Below are positions 43,661 through 53,103 of a DNA stretch of 64,000 bases, in pieces. The position numbers were made by a program, and so were the translations under genes. The notes beneath the pieces were generated by a model. It was not told the DNA's origin and did not search any database. It saw nothing but the letters and a program-made list of their open reading frames with translations. Each line of letters begins with the position of its first letter. The stretch's first letter is position 1. Origin of the DNA: Streptomyces sp. NBC_01445 (GTDB lineage: Bacteria; Actinomycetota; Actinomycetes; Streptomycetales; Streptomycetaceae); contig NZ_CP109485.1 in assembly GCF_035918235.1 (NCBI RefSeq), forward strand, positions 9,455,001 to 9,519,000, read 5' to 3'.

Positions 43661-43730
43661 TCTGCCGTCTGCCGTCTGCCGTCTGCCGTCTGCCGTCTGC
43701 CGTCTGCCGTCTGCCGTCTGCCGTCTGCTG
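43661..43730. repeat. heptanucleotide tandem repeat, ten copies
   Basis: Nine perfect copies of TCTGCCG and one TCTGCTG fill 70 bp directly after the ABC permease stop and 38 bp before the histidine-kinase ATG, inside a probable operon. A 7-bp unit can shift spacing or frame when copy number changes. No frame through the repeat has support, so it is noncoding. Confidence 0.95.
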
Positions 43731-44528
43731 TCAGGCGTCCCGGCGCGTCAGCAGCCAGCCGCCCGCGCCGAGCGCCGCCACCACGTACAGGCACAGCATC
43801 CCGAAGCCGACCCACGGTGAGAGCACGTCGGCCACCGGCTTGGAGACGGCGAGCGAGTTCCCAGCGATCATGGTCGGGAAGTACTTTGCCACCGTGACCC
43901 CGGTGAGCCCGGACAGTGCCGCGGGCAGCACGTACAGCAGCCCGACCAGTGCCCCGATGGCCGCGGCCGTGTGCCGGACGACGGCGCCCAGCGCGATGCC
44001 GAGCAGCCCGACCATGGCGAGATACGCGCCCGAAAGGACCACCGCGCGGAGCACACCCGGGTCGCCGATGGCGGGCACCGGCACTCCTTCTCCGAGCGCG
44101 AGCCGCCCGGCGAAGAACGTGGCGAACGCGACCACTTCACCGACGGCCGACGTCACCGCGCCGAAGACGCCCGCCTTGGCGGCGAGCAGCAGCGGCCGGT
44201 TGGGGATCGCGGCGAGCGTGGAGCGAATCGCGCCGGAGGAGTACTCGCCGGTGACCACGAGCACGCCGAGTACGCCGACGACGAGCTGGCCGAGGGCGAT
44301 CCCGGCGAGCACGTTGTTCACCGGGTCGAACGTGTCGGCCTTGTCCGGGCTGGGGGCATGAGTGTTGGCCATGGTCACGACGCCGATGACGAGCATCCCG
44401 ACGACGGTGGCCACGAGCGCCCACGGGGTGGAGCGCAGGCTGCGCAGTTTGATCCACTCCATCCACGCGGCGTGGGCGAACCCGTGGCGCCCCGCGGGCA
44501 GTGCCCGTGTCGTCTGCGGGGCGGTCAC
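43731..44528 (-). CDS. ABC-2 type transporter permease
   Basis: 265 residues with six spans typical of ABC-2 exporters; the N-terminus has the coupling helix (HAAWMEWIKLRSLRSTPWAL), followed by TGEYSSGAIRSTLAAIPNR, a hallmark of this subtype. GTG start overlaps the ATPase stop by GTGA. It is expected to form the membrane part of a lipid, peptide or drug exporter. Confidence 0.9.
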   Translation of the reverse strand: MTAPQTTRALPAGRHGFAHAAWMEWIKLRSLRSTPWALVATVVGMLVIGVVTMANTHAPSPDKADTFDPVNNVLAGIALGQLVVGVLGVLVVTGEYSSGAIRSTLAAIPNRPLLLAAKAGVFGAVTSAVGEVVAFATFFAGRLALGEGVPVPAIGDPGVLRAVVLSGAYLAMVGLLGIALGAVVRHTAAAIGALVGLLYVLPAALSGLTGVTVAKYFPTMIAGNSLAVSKPVADVLSPWVGFGMLCLYVVAALGAGGWLLTRRDA

Positions 44529-45268
44529 GACCGCCTCCTCGGCTGTGCGGGGGCGGTGCCCCGGTACTCGGCGCTGTCCCCGGTGAGGGCGAAGAACGCC
44601 TCCTCGAGAGAACGTCCGTCGGCCGTCAGCTCGGCGACGCTGGTGTCGGCGAGCAGCCGGCCCTGGCCGATCACGATCAAGTGGTCGGCGGTGAGCGCCA
44701 TTTCGCTGATCAGGTGACTGGACAGCAGCACGGTGCGGCCCTCGGCGGCGAGGGACTTCATCAGGTTGCGGATCCAGCGCACGCCCTGCGGGTCGAGCCC
44801 GTTGACGGGCTCGTCGAAGAGCAGCACCCCCGGATCACCGAGCAGGGCGGCGGCGATGCCGAGCCGCTGCGACATGCCCAGCGAGAAACCGCCCGCGCGC
44901 TTGTTCGCCACGTCGGCGAGACCGACGGTGTCCAGGACGACGCGGACCCGGGCGCGGGGAATGCCGTTGGCGGCGGCCAGGGCGGCCAGGTGGTTCGCCG
45001 CGCTGCGGCCCGGGTGGTACGTACGGGCCTCAAGCAGCGCGCCGACCTCGCGCAACGGCCAGCGCAGCTCGTTGTACGGCGTGCAGTGGATACGGGCGGT
45101 GCCCGCATCCGGGCGGTCCAGGCCCATGATCATGCGCATGGTGGTGGACTTCCCGGACCCGTTCGGGCCGAGGAAACCGGTCACCGCGCCCGGGCGGACC
45201 TCGAAGCCGAGGCCGTCGACGGCGACGGTGGGGCCGTAACGTTTGGTGAGACTGCGGACCTCGATCAG
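44525..45268 (-). CDS. ABC transporter ATPase (non-ATG start)
   Basis: 247 residues if it starts at CTG 45268, just before IEVRSLTKRYGPTVAVDGLG. No ATG/GTG/TTG exists in frame before Walker A; a GTG inside Walker A (45184) would remove an essential part. GGGAG lies 6-9 nt before the CTG. Motifs: Walker A GPNGSGKSTT, signature FSLGMSQRLG, Walker B VLLFDEPVNG and switch His in LLSSHLISEM. It drives the ABC-2 permease downstream. The CTG start is inference. Confidence 0.86.
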   Translation of the reverse strand: MIEVRSLTKRYGPTVAVDGLGFEVRPGAVTGFLGPNGSGKSTTMRMIMGLDRPDAGTARIHCTPYNELRWPLREVGALLEARTYHPGRSAANHLAALAAANGIPRARVRVVLDTVGLADVANKRAGGFSLGMSQRLGIAAALLGDPGVLLFDEPVNGLDPQGVRWIRNLMKSLAAEGRTVLLSSHLISEMALTADHLIVIGQGRLLADTSVAELTADGRSLEEAFFALTGDSAEYRGTAPAQPRRRS

Positions 45269-45294
45269 GGCTGCTCCCAGGTGGCTGCGTTCAT
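45265..45294 (-). other. nine-codon frame overlapping the ABC ATPase start
   Basis: ATG 45294 encodes MNAATWEQP and stops with TGA overlapping the CTG start by CTGA. TAGCGT lies 7 nt before the ATG, so the short frame may be read leaderless and couple translation to the CTG. Confidence 0.3.
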
Positions 45295-45398
45295 GCCCCC
45301 GACGCTAGGCGCGCCCGCGCCGCCCCGGAACGAGGCTGGCCTCCGTCTTGAGCTGGGGGGTTTCCCCCAGGGAAGCGGTGCCCCATGCGGCAGGGGCG

Positions 45399-46298
45399 TC
45401 AGCCTTCCCCGTCCGCGCGGCTCAGAAGGATCAGCGTGCGCTCGAGGAGCTTGTCCACGTTCTGAATGCCCAGCTGAAGGTTCCGCTGGTGGACGAAGAC
45501 GGTGAGGTCGAGGGCGACCTGGGCGAAGCAGTAGGCCAGAACACCGGGTCCGGCCACTCGCTCGCCGGCGTCGCAGAGCATCTCAAGGGCCTCGGGGGTG
45601 AAGTCGTGGGCGCTCAGAAGCGTCGCGTAGTCGAAGACTCTGGTTCCGCTGCCCAGTGCCTCGATGTCGATGACGCCACTGACACGGTCCGCGTCGAACA
45701 GGACGTTGCCGGGCCGGAAGTCGCCGTGGACAAGGTCCTCGGTGGGCAAGGTGACGGGTCCGTGAGCGGCGAGAAGCCGCTCGCAGGCGTTGACGAGGTC
45801 CCGTCCGGTCGCACCGGTCTGCGCCGTCTGCCGCCAGAGCTCCTCACCCGTCATGCGGGTGGTCACGAACTCCGACCAGCATCGCTGCGGGTCGGGGTCG
45901 AGACCGGCGTGCAGCTCCAGGACGCCGATCAGCAACCGGGCCTCGCTCGCGGTCACTTGCTGCCTTGTCCGACCAGGTGCGAGTTCCTGGATCTGGTATC
46001 CGAAGCCGTCTGTGCTGGTGCCTACGGCGAGCCAGGCGGGGGTCGGATATCCGGCAGCGCGGATCTTGGCGACGCCCGCGGCAGCCCGTTCGATCTGAGG
46101 GGCCCAGGAGAGGTCCGGGCTCCACTTCAATACGGCTTGCCGCCCCGTGCCGTCGGTGAGGAGCCAGGCTCCTGACTGGACTCCGTCGTCGAACCGGTGA
46201 AGCAGTTGGAACCGTTTGTCATGCGCGTGGTTTGCCTCGCGCAGAACCGCCCGGGCGGTGCGCGTGTCAGCTTCGTCAGACGTGGTGTTCCGGGGCAC
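45399..46298 (-). CDS. aminoglycoside-phosphotransferase-fold protein
   Basis: 299 residues. APH-family kinase features: QAVLKWSPDLSW (ATP-site Lys), LVHGDFRPGNVLFD (catalytic Asp and Asn) and VIDIEALGSG (metal-binding Asp). Members phosphorylate small molecules, including antibiotics, but this subfamily cannot be assigned to a substrate. GTG start. No neighbour suggests a function. Confidence 0.88.
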   Translation of the reverse strand: MPRNTTSDEADTRTARAVLREANHAHDKRFQLLHRFDDGVQSGAWLLTDGTGRQAVLKWSPDLSWAPQIERAAAGVAKIRAAGYPTPAWLAVGTSTDGFGYQIQELAPGRTRQQVTASEARLLIGVLELHAGLDPDPQRCWSEFVTTRMTGEELWRQTAQTGATGRDLVNACERLLAAHGPVTLPTEDLVHGDFRPGNVLFDADRVSGVIDIEALGSGTRVFDYATLLSAHDFTPEALEMLCDAGERVAGPGVLAYCFAQVALDLTVFVHQRNLQLGIQNVDKLLERTLILLSRADGEG

Positions 46299-46375
46299 GG
46301 AGCCCTCCTGGGCCAGCCGAATGTCGAACGTGCGCAGGGGACACTACGAGGCGCGGTCCCCGAAGCGCACCTCGT

Positions 46376-47224
46376 TTACCGGCTGTGGATGCCGCCGGCC
46401 GCCCTCAGCGCGGTGACCGCGGATGTGGCGTCTTCGGCGTAGAAGCGGAAGGTGCGCGCTTCGGCGGGCTTGCCCAGGGCGCGTACGTACCGAACCGGTT
46501 CGGTGAGTTCGACGGTGATGGTCGTCTGGCCGCCGACGGCCAGGTCGGCGACGCCGTTCTCGTCCACGGCGGCCAGCCTGCTCGTAGGGAACTTACGGTC
46601 CCGGCGGACGGAGGCTATGCGGTCGGCCGGGATGCGGATGCCCAGCAGTGCGCCGTAGCGCAGGTGCAGGGAGCCGTCGGATCCGATCACGTGCGGGCGC
46701 ACTGCGCACGAGGCGTGCAGGGCGATGACGAAGTAGCAGCCCCAGACGTCGAGTACGAGCGTGACGGCGTGCACCAGCGGCCAGGGGATGAGGAACGCGA
46801 GGGCGACGGTCTCGACGACACTGACGAAGAAGAAGCCGTACATGAAGGACGTCTGCCCCGGGGCGTAGGGGACGGGCACGTCGCCGTCGCCCACGCCGTG
46901 CGGGCCGCGGCGGGCGACCCAGCGCACGAAGCTGGTGGAGAGGGAGATCTCGTGCGCGGTCAGTTTGCGCACGGGCGCCGGTACGGTGTCGGCGACCGCG
47001 GCGAGGAAGGCACCGCGGTGATCGAGACCGGTGCGGTGGTGCCGGCGGTGGTCGAGGCCGAGGAGGACGGCCGACGCTGTCATGAGCGCGAGCGCCGCAA
47101 GCTCCACTGCTGATCGGACGGCTGGGGGCGGCCGGACCCCGCTTGCCAGGCACAGGACGAGCGCGAGCTCGCCGGGTACGAGTGCGGCGAAGGACCAGCG
47201 CACGGCCCTTCTCACTGCCTTCAC
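46376..47224 (-). CDS. hypothetical membrane protein coupled to MerR regulator
   Basis: 282 residues. Four likely spans: SFAALVPGELALVLCLASGV, AVELAALALMTASAVLLGL, SVVETVALAFLIPWPLVHAV and the adjacent VLDVWGCYFVIALHASCAVR; a cytosolic C-terminal domain of about 90 residues follows (RYGALLGIRIPADRIASVRR, DLAVGGQTTITVELTEP). No family recognised. GTG start overlaps the MerR stop by GTGA, so the regulator probably controls it. Confidence 0.8.
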   Translation of the reverse strand: MKAVRRAVRWSFAALVPGELALVLCLASGVRPPPAVRSAVELAALALMTASAVLLGLDHRRHHRTGLDHRGAFLAAVADTVPAPVRKLTAHEISLSTSFVRWVARRGPHGVGDGDVPVPYAPGQTSFMYGFFFVSVVETVALAFLIPWPLVHAVTLVLDVWGCYFVIALHASCAVRPHVIGSDGSLHLRYGALLGIRIPADRIASVRRDRKFPTSRLAAVDENGVADLAVGGQTTITVELTEPVRYVRALGKPAEARTFRFYAEDATSAVTALRAAGGIHSR

Positions 47225-48018
47225 CGGGCACGCTCCTGAAGCAGTGCGATGGCGCGGCGCACCGCCGCGGCCTGGGCGGGGGCGAAGTCCGAGAAGAGGG
47301 CGTCCGCGAAACCGCCGTCCTCACCCACATCGCCGTCGGCAGGGATGTTCATCGCCCGGGCAGCCGCCTCCGGGATGCTGTCGACGATGGCGCGGGCCGC
47401 CGCCTCCACGCGCACGTCGTCCTCGGTGGCCTCGGCCAGCTCGTCCAGCTGGGCGTAGACCTCGTAGGCACGTCGCATGGCGTCCGGGTCGGCGTTGAGG
47501 GTGTGCATCAGCGCATCGAGCCAGCCGCGGTCGCCGCCCGGCGAACCGGTCTCCAGCAGGGCGAGCAGTTCCCGTTCCTTGGCGGCCATCGCGGGCTCGG
47601 GGCCGGGCAGCCGTGCCGAGGCGCGGGCCATGTCGGCGAAGAGCGCGGTCAGTTCGGGCGATACGGGGGCCTCGGCGGGTAGCTGCCCGGTGTGCTCGGC
47701 CTGTCCGAGCAGCAGCCGCAGACGGGCGCGACGTCGGCGGATGGCCTCCTCCTGGCGGGCCAGGTCGGCGTCCAGCTCGGTCAGGATCTCGACGAGATCC
47801 TTGCCCACATCGTCCGCCAGCACGTCCTTGACCTCGTCGAGGCTCAGGCCCAGCTCGGTCAGCCGACGGATACGCGCCAGCTCCACGGCGTCGCGCAGGG
47901 AGTACTCGCGGTACCCGTTGGGCTGCCGGGGAGGCTCGTGCAGGAGCCCGATGCGGTGGTAGTGCCGCACGGCACGGGTGGTGATGCCGGCCATGCCGGC
48001 GAGCTCTCCGATTCGCAT
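47221..48018 (-). CDS. MerR-family transcriptional regulator
   Basis: 265 residues. N-terminal MerR winged helix (RIGELAGMAGITTRAVRHYH, GLLHEPPRQPNGYREYS), dimerisation coil (about 75-125) and a 140-residue effector domain of TipA/BltR-like size. A MerR-type promoter with a 19-nt spacer and matching dyad lies just upstream, so it autoregulates. It is translationally coupled to a membrane protein, which may be its output. Ligand unknown. Confidence 0.92.
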   Translation of the reverse strand: MRIGELAGMAGITTRAVRHYHRIGLLHEPPRQPNGYREYSLRDAVELARIRRLTELGLSLDEVKDVLADDVGKDLVEILTELDADLARQEEAIRRRRARLRLLLGQAEHTGQLPAEAPVSPELTALFADMARASARLPGPEPAMAAKERELLALLETGSPGGDRGWLDALMHTLNADPDAMRRAYEVYAQLDELAEATEDDVRVEAAARAIVDSIPEAAARAMNIPADGDVGEDGGFADALFSDFAPAQAAAVRRAIALLQERAR

Positions 48019-48356
48019 GGCACCAGTAGAAACGTTGACGTTGCGACAAGGTCAAGCGGCTATCGGTGCAGGGTGGTGGCGTCATCCGTATGGGCGGCTG
48101 GGTCCTTGGGGGTGTGGGCCACTGGGCGACTGGGCCGAACTGAGGGTGCTCGTCGGGATGTCGGTCCCGGAGGCGGATCCCCGAAGTCCACGGGCCAGAA
48201 GCATGCGGGCGGCACCCCTGGCCGCCCCTGCCGCCGCTGTCCCCGAATACGAGGCGACTCGCTCGTCGGACGTGTTCGAGGCCGAGTGGCGCGGTGGGCC
48301 GGGGGAATTCCCCGGCCCACCGGACGCAGGACCCGCGACAGAGGCATGCTCACTAC
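48019..48356. other. 338-bp intergenic region, MerR promoter at one end
   Basis: The MerR operator occupies 48035-48055. The remainder is G-rich (many TGGGC-like words) without a supported gene. Confidence 0.45.
48035..48055 (-). promoter_or_regulatory. MerR-type promoter/operator
   Basis: TTGACGTTG-CGA-CAAGGTCAA is a dyad with one mismatch. On the minus strand -35 TTGACC and -10 TCTACT are 19 nt apart, the long spacing that MerR activators correct by DNA distortion. It ends 16 bp before the merR start. Confidence 0.8.
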
Positions 48357-48710
48357 ATGACGAACCGTTGGGTCGGAGTGACCGTGGACTGCATCGACGT
48401 CGAGCGGGTGTCAGCGTTCTGGAGCGTGCTGCTGGACCGCCCACGGGGACCGTCCGAGCCCGGCTGGGTCTATCTCGGCCATCGCGACGACCCGCAGCCG
48501 CGCCTGGTCTTCCAGCCCGTGGCCGAGCCGAGGGCCGGAAAAGTGCGCCTGCACCTGGACGTCTCGGTCGACGACATCGATCAGGGCATCGCCCAAGTCA
48601 TAGGCCTTGGCGGCCGGTTCACCGGAGAGCGGCACGACTACGACGAGGGCGTGGTCGTCGTGATGGCCGACCCCGAGGGGCACGAGTTCTGCCTGTCCCA
48701 GTTCTACTAG
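48357..48710 (+). CDS. VOC (glyoxalase-like) protein
   Basis: 117 residues. One vicinal-oxygen-chelate fold with two betaalphabetabetabeta modules; VGVTVDCIDVERVSAFWSVL starts the first and VVVVMADPEGHEFCLSQF ends the second. ATG 48357 follows CATGCT by 6 nt; leaderless initiation is possible. Ligand unknown. Confidence 0.85.
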   Translation: MTNRWVGVTVDCIDVERVSAFWSVLLDRPRGPSEPGWVYLGHRDDPQPRLVFQPVAEPRAGKVRLHLDVSVDDIDQGIAQVIGLGGRFTGERHDYDEGVVVVMADPEGHEFCLSQFY

Positions 48711-49123
48711 CTTCCCGTATCGAGCTGGTGGTCGGCCCACACGTAGGTTTCGGGCAGCAGGTCGGCGACGGGGACGGTTCGGAGCCGGTCGCCCGCACCG
48801 ACGATGACCTTGAGGTCCGGGAAGTAGTCGAGGAGGACCTGGCGGCACCGGCCGCACGGGGGGACGACTCCGCGGTCGCGGTCGCCCACGGCGACGATCG
48901 TGACCAGCTCGTAGGCGCCCTGGCCGGCGGCCGCGCCGATGACGACCAGCTCGGCACAGGGGCCTCCGGTGAAGTGGTAGGCGTTCACCGCGGTGACGAT
49001 CCGGCCGTCCCGGTCGCGGGCCGCGGCCGCCATGGTGTGGTTGTCGCCCCGGCAGCGGGTGCGCGCGACATGGGCCGCGGCCTCGATGAGTTCGTGGTCG
49101 ACGTGATCGGTCTGCGTGGTCAT
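48707..49123 (-). CDS. cytidine-deaminase-like enzyme
   Basis: 138 residues from ATG 49123. Zinc site: GGPCAELVVIGAA (Cys and catalytic Glu) and PPCGRCRQVL (two Cys), as in Cys3-type cytidine deaminases of Gram-positive bacteria. HTMAAAARDRDGRIVTAVN is the usual substrate loop. It converts cytidine or deoxycytidine to uridine; blasticidin deaminases look similar, so an antibiotic substrate remains possible. Confidence 0.88.
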   Translation of the reverse strand: MTTQTDHVDHELIEAAAHVARTRCRGDNHTMAAAARDRDGRIVTAVNAYHFTGGPCAELVVIGAAAGQGAYELVTIVAVGDRDRGVVPPCGRCRQVLLDYFPDLKVIVGAGDRLRTVPVADLLPETYVWADHQLDTGS

Positions 49124-49179
49124 CTGCCCTGCCCTCGTGAGGTGTTGGCCCATAGCGCCGTCAGCGAGTCGGTCGGGAG

Positions 49180-49867
49180 TCAGCCGGGCCCGCCGGTTGC
49201 GAGGTTGGTCGTCATGCGGTGCGCCGGGGCGGAACGGCCTTGCTCGCGGTAGAGGGCCAGTGCCGTGGTCCAAGCCTCGCGGGCACGGGCATCTTCGCCG
49301 CGCTCGGCGTGGATGTCTCCGAGTTTGGACCAGGTGTCGGCTTCTCGGTTGGCGTTGCCGATGGACTGGAAGTGCGTGAGGGCCTCACCGTAGGAGTGGA
49401 GGGCGCGTTCGGTCCTTCCGGTGTGCCGAGCGATGTCGCCCAGGGTGTCCCAGGTGGCGGCCTGGCCCTCACCGTCACCGTGGTGTTGCAGCAGGGGCAG
49501 GGCTTGAAGGCAGTGATCCTCTCCTTCGGCGTACCGGCCGAGGCGGGCGAGGGCCCACCCCGTCCCGTTCAGGATGTTGGACTCGCCTACCTGGTTGCCG
49601 AGCTTGCGGTATCCGTCGAGCGCCTCGGCGAAATGCGGGATGGCGCCCTCGTAGGCGTTGAGCCGGACGTGAACCTCCGCCAGAGCATGGTGGGTTCGCG
49701 TGAGTCCCGATGTGTCGCCTTGTTCGCTGAGTGTCCATGGGCAGGGGTCAGTTGACATCGACGAGCAAGAGAGCGAGGACACATCTTTGCCGAGGGGAGC
49801 CGGGGACGATCTCACATGTGACGGAGCGGATGACCACGTCGCCCAAGAGCTCGAAGCCGATGCTCAT
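49180..49867 (-). pseudogene. SARP/AfsR-type regulator with large internal deletion
   Basis: The first 40 residues from ATG 49867 match the start of SARP regulators (SIGFELLGDVVIRSV, PRQRCVLALLLVDVN) and end in TGA directly after VDVN. A few bases on, in another frame, the C-terminal TPR array of the same family begins (LSEQGDTSGLTRTHHALAEV, then GRYAEGEDH, YGEALTHFQSIGN, READTWSKLGDIHAERG repeats). The BTAD and NB-ARC parts between are missing, so an intact gene of about 900-1000 residues appears to have lost its middle. Confidence 0.7.
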
Positions 49868-50241
49868 ACGGTCCCCTTGTGCCATGCCCCCTTGCCGACC
49901 GGTGTCGGTCCGTCGACTCGGGATTGCGGTGCTGCTCTCCTTGCGATTGCAAGAAAATATCAAGGTCGCTACATGACCCGTAGGAGAGTCTGGAGGCAGA
50001 GGGGCGTACGGCAGGGGAAGAGCGGGCGCGCCAAGCGTGCCGTGCTGTGCCGTACGCCATGGGGCTTGGCGGTCCGACCGGGGGCGGGGGCGCCGTCGGA
50101 GTCGTGTCCGGCTCTCCGCCCACGGGGGTGGCGGGGAGCCGGGCTGCGGTGCCGCCGCGCTCGTGACCGCGGCGGTTGTCGTCGTGGCGATGAGCGGGCG
50201 ATCACTGGTTCGTCGACGCCCAGTACACCGACTGCGTGCCG
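49868..50241. other. 374-bp intergenic region
   Basis: It has an AT-rich stretch at about 49950-49985 (GCAAGAAAATATCAAGG), likely the old promoter of the deleted SARP gene. No gene supported. Confidence 0.4.
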
Positions 50242-50826
50242 TCAGTCGGACACGATGCGCAGGATTGCCGTGCCGTTCTCACTGGTGACCGCCTGGATCA
50301 GCACCGCATCGGGCTGAGGGCTCGGCCGGGCGGCGGCACCCTGGCCACCGCAGGAGTTGCCGCTGCCGTTGCTGCGGAGGACCGTGATGCAACTCTGGCC
50401 CGGACCGCTCGCTCCGCCCTGGGACTGGCTGTTGCCCGACTTGATCGTGTACTCCACCTTGTTCGGGCCGACCTCGGTGACGGCCAGGGTTGCCGGACCG
50501 GCCGGGCCCTTGAAGCGGAAGGTCACCGGCTCGGCTACCGCGATCTCGCAGTTGCCGTCCGCACAGGCGCCGACATCACGCCCGTCCGCCGCCGACACGG
50601 ACGGCTGCGCGGACGAGGGCCGCGGGGACGGGGCTTTCGAGGAAGGGGCTTTCGAGGAAGGAGCTTTCGAGGTCTGACGACTGGGTGAAGACTCATGTTC
50701 GGCTTTGTCGGTGCTGCCGCAGCCACCCATCGTCAATGTGACCAGCCCGGCGAGCACGATGCCCGCTGCCCGCCGACGCTGCGAACGCCCTGGCAGCAGC
50801 CTCCGTGCCGATTCAGTCGCGGCCAT
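50242..50826 (-). CDS. secreted lipoprotein, Lys/Ser/Pro-repeat linker
   Basis: 194 residues from ATG 50826. Basic N-terminus, hydrophobic stretch and lipobox TMGGC, so it is a lipoprotein. A Ser/Lys/Pro linker contains a fivefold KAPSS-type repeat coded by a 15-bp tandem repeat. The C-terminal domain (about 75-194) is a beta-rich fold (VTFRFKGPAGPATLAVTEVG, AVLIQAVTSENGTAILRIV) with three Cys. No family name. It lies 102 nt downstream of the two-component kinase (start codons far apart) and may be linked to it. Confidence 0.75.
   Translation of the reverse strand: MAATESARRLLPGRSQRRRAAGIVLAGLVTLTMGGCGSTDKAEHESSPSRQTSKAPSSKAPSSKAPSPRPSSAQPSVSAADGRDVGACADGNCEIAVAEPVTFRFKGPAGPATLAVTEVGPNKVEYTIKSGNSQSQGGASGPGQSCITVLRSNGSGNSCGGQGAAARPSPQPDAVLIQAVTSENGTAILRIVSD
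50631..50675. repeat. 15-bp in-frame tandem repeat, three copies
   Basis: GGGCTTTCGAGGAAG occurs twice exactly and a third time with a few changes. It codes (minus strand) for SKAPS units in the lipoprotein linker, so copy change would lengthen the linker without breaking the frame. Confidence 0.85.
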
Positions 50827-50928
50827 GATGTCCCCTGTGTTCCGTACTGCACGGTTCGGTGTTCGGCGGCCAGTCTCCCCCGTTGCCACCGTCGCCATGC
50901 CGCACAGGGCCGCAGCGGTCACCCGTCT

Positions 50929-52361
<1,433 letters not shown>

Positions 52362-52365
<4 letters not shown>

Positions 52366-53039
52366 GCCACGTCCAGCCGGTAGCCGATGCCGTGGACCGT
52401 GTGCACGAGGCGCGTCTCGCCGCCCGCCTCCAGCTTCCGGCGGAGGTAACCCACGTATACCGCAAGGGAGTTGGAGTCAGGGCCGAAGTCGCGGCCCCAT
52501 ACGAGCTCCAGGATCAGCTCGCGCGGCAGGACCTGTCCCGGGTGGCGCATCAGCAGTTCGAGGAGCGCGGCCTCGGTGCGGCTGAACTCCAGCGGGCGCC
52601 CGCCTCGTCGTCCCGTACGGGTGTCAGGGTCGAGGACCAGATCCGCGTACGCCAGCCCGCCCTCCGTAGGGGTCGGCGCGGCCCGCCGCAGCAGCGCCCG
52701 TACACGCGCCACCAGTTCGTCGAGCGCGAACGGTTTCACCAGATAGTCGTCGGCGCCCGCGTCCAGGCCGTCGACGCGCTCGGTCACCGAGTCGAGTGCC
52801 GTGAGGACGAGTACGGGCGTACGGTCGCCCATCGCCCGCAGCTGACGGCACACCCCGAGCCCGTCAAGGACCGGCATCATCACGTCGAGGACGAGCGCGT
52901 CGGGCTGCCAGGACGACACCGCCGAGAGCGCTTCGAGGCCGTCGCGCGCGCCGCGCACCTCGTATCCCTCGACGGTCAGTCCGTCCTCGACGGCCGCCCG
53001 CACTTCCGGCTCGTCATCGACTACGAGGATCTTGGTCAT
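52362..53039 (-). CDS. OmpR-family response regulator (MprA-like)
   Basis: 225 residues. Receiver (KILVVDDEPEVRAAVEDGLT; phospho-Asp in ALVLDVMMPVLDG; LVKPFALDELVARV) plus winged helix (LEFSRTEAALLELLMRHPGQ, VYVGYLRRKLEAGG, VHGIGYRLDV). Coupled to the downstream kinase by ATGA. Divergent from the murG-like gene; 11-bp direct repeats between them are likely sites. Confidence 0.93.
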
Positions 53040-53062
53040 GCCGTAAAGAGTGCCAAACGGGA

Positions 53063-53083
53063 CTCTTAGAACCCTCTTAAACC
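53063..53083. promoter_or_regulatory. 11-bp direct repeats between response regulator and murG paralogue
   Basis: CTCTTAGAACC is followed at once by CTCTTAAACC. OmpR-type regulators bind such repeats. A related TAAAGAG on the other strand is 20 bp away (53043-53049). The pair sits 6-40 bp from both start codons. Confidence 0.5.
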
Positions 53084-53103
53084 GCTCCATGAGTGTGGCC
53101 GCC

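Noticed and set aside
43661..43730. CRISPR-like repeat array
   Set aside because: Units are 7 bp with no spacers, so it is a simple tandem repeat.
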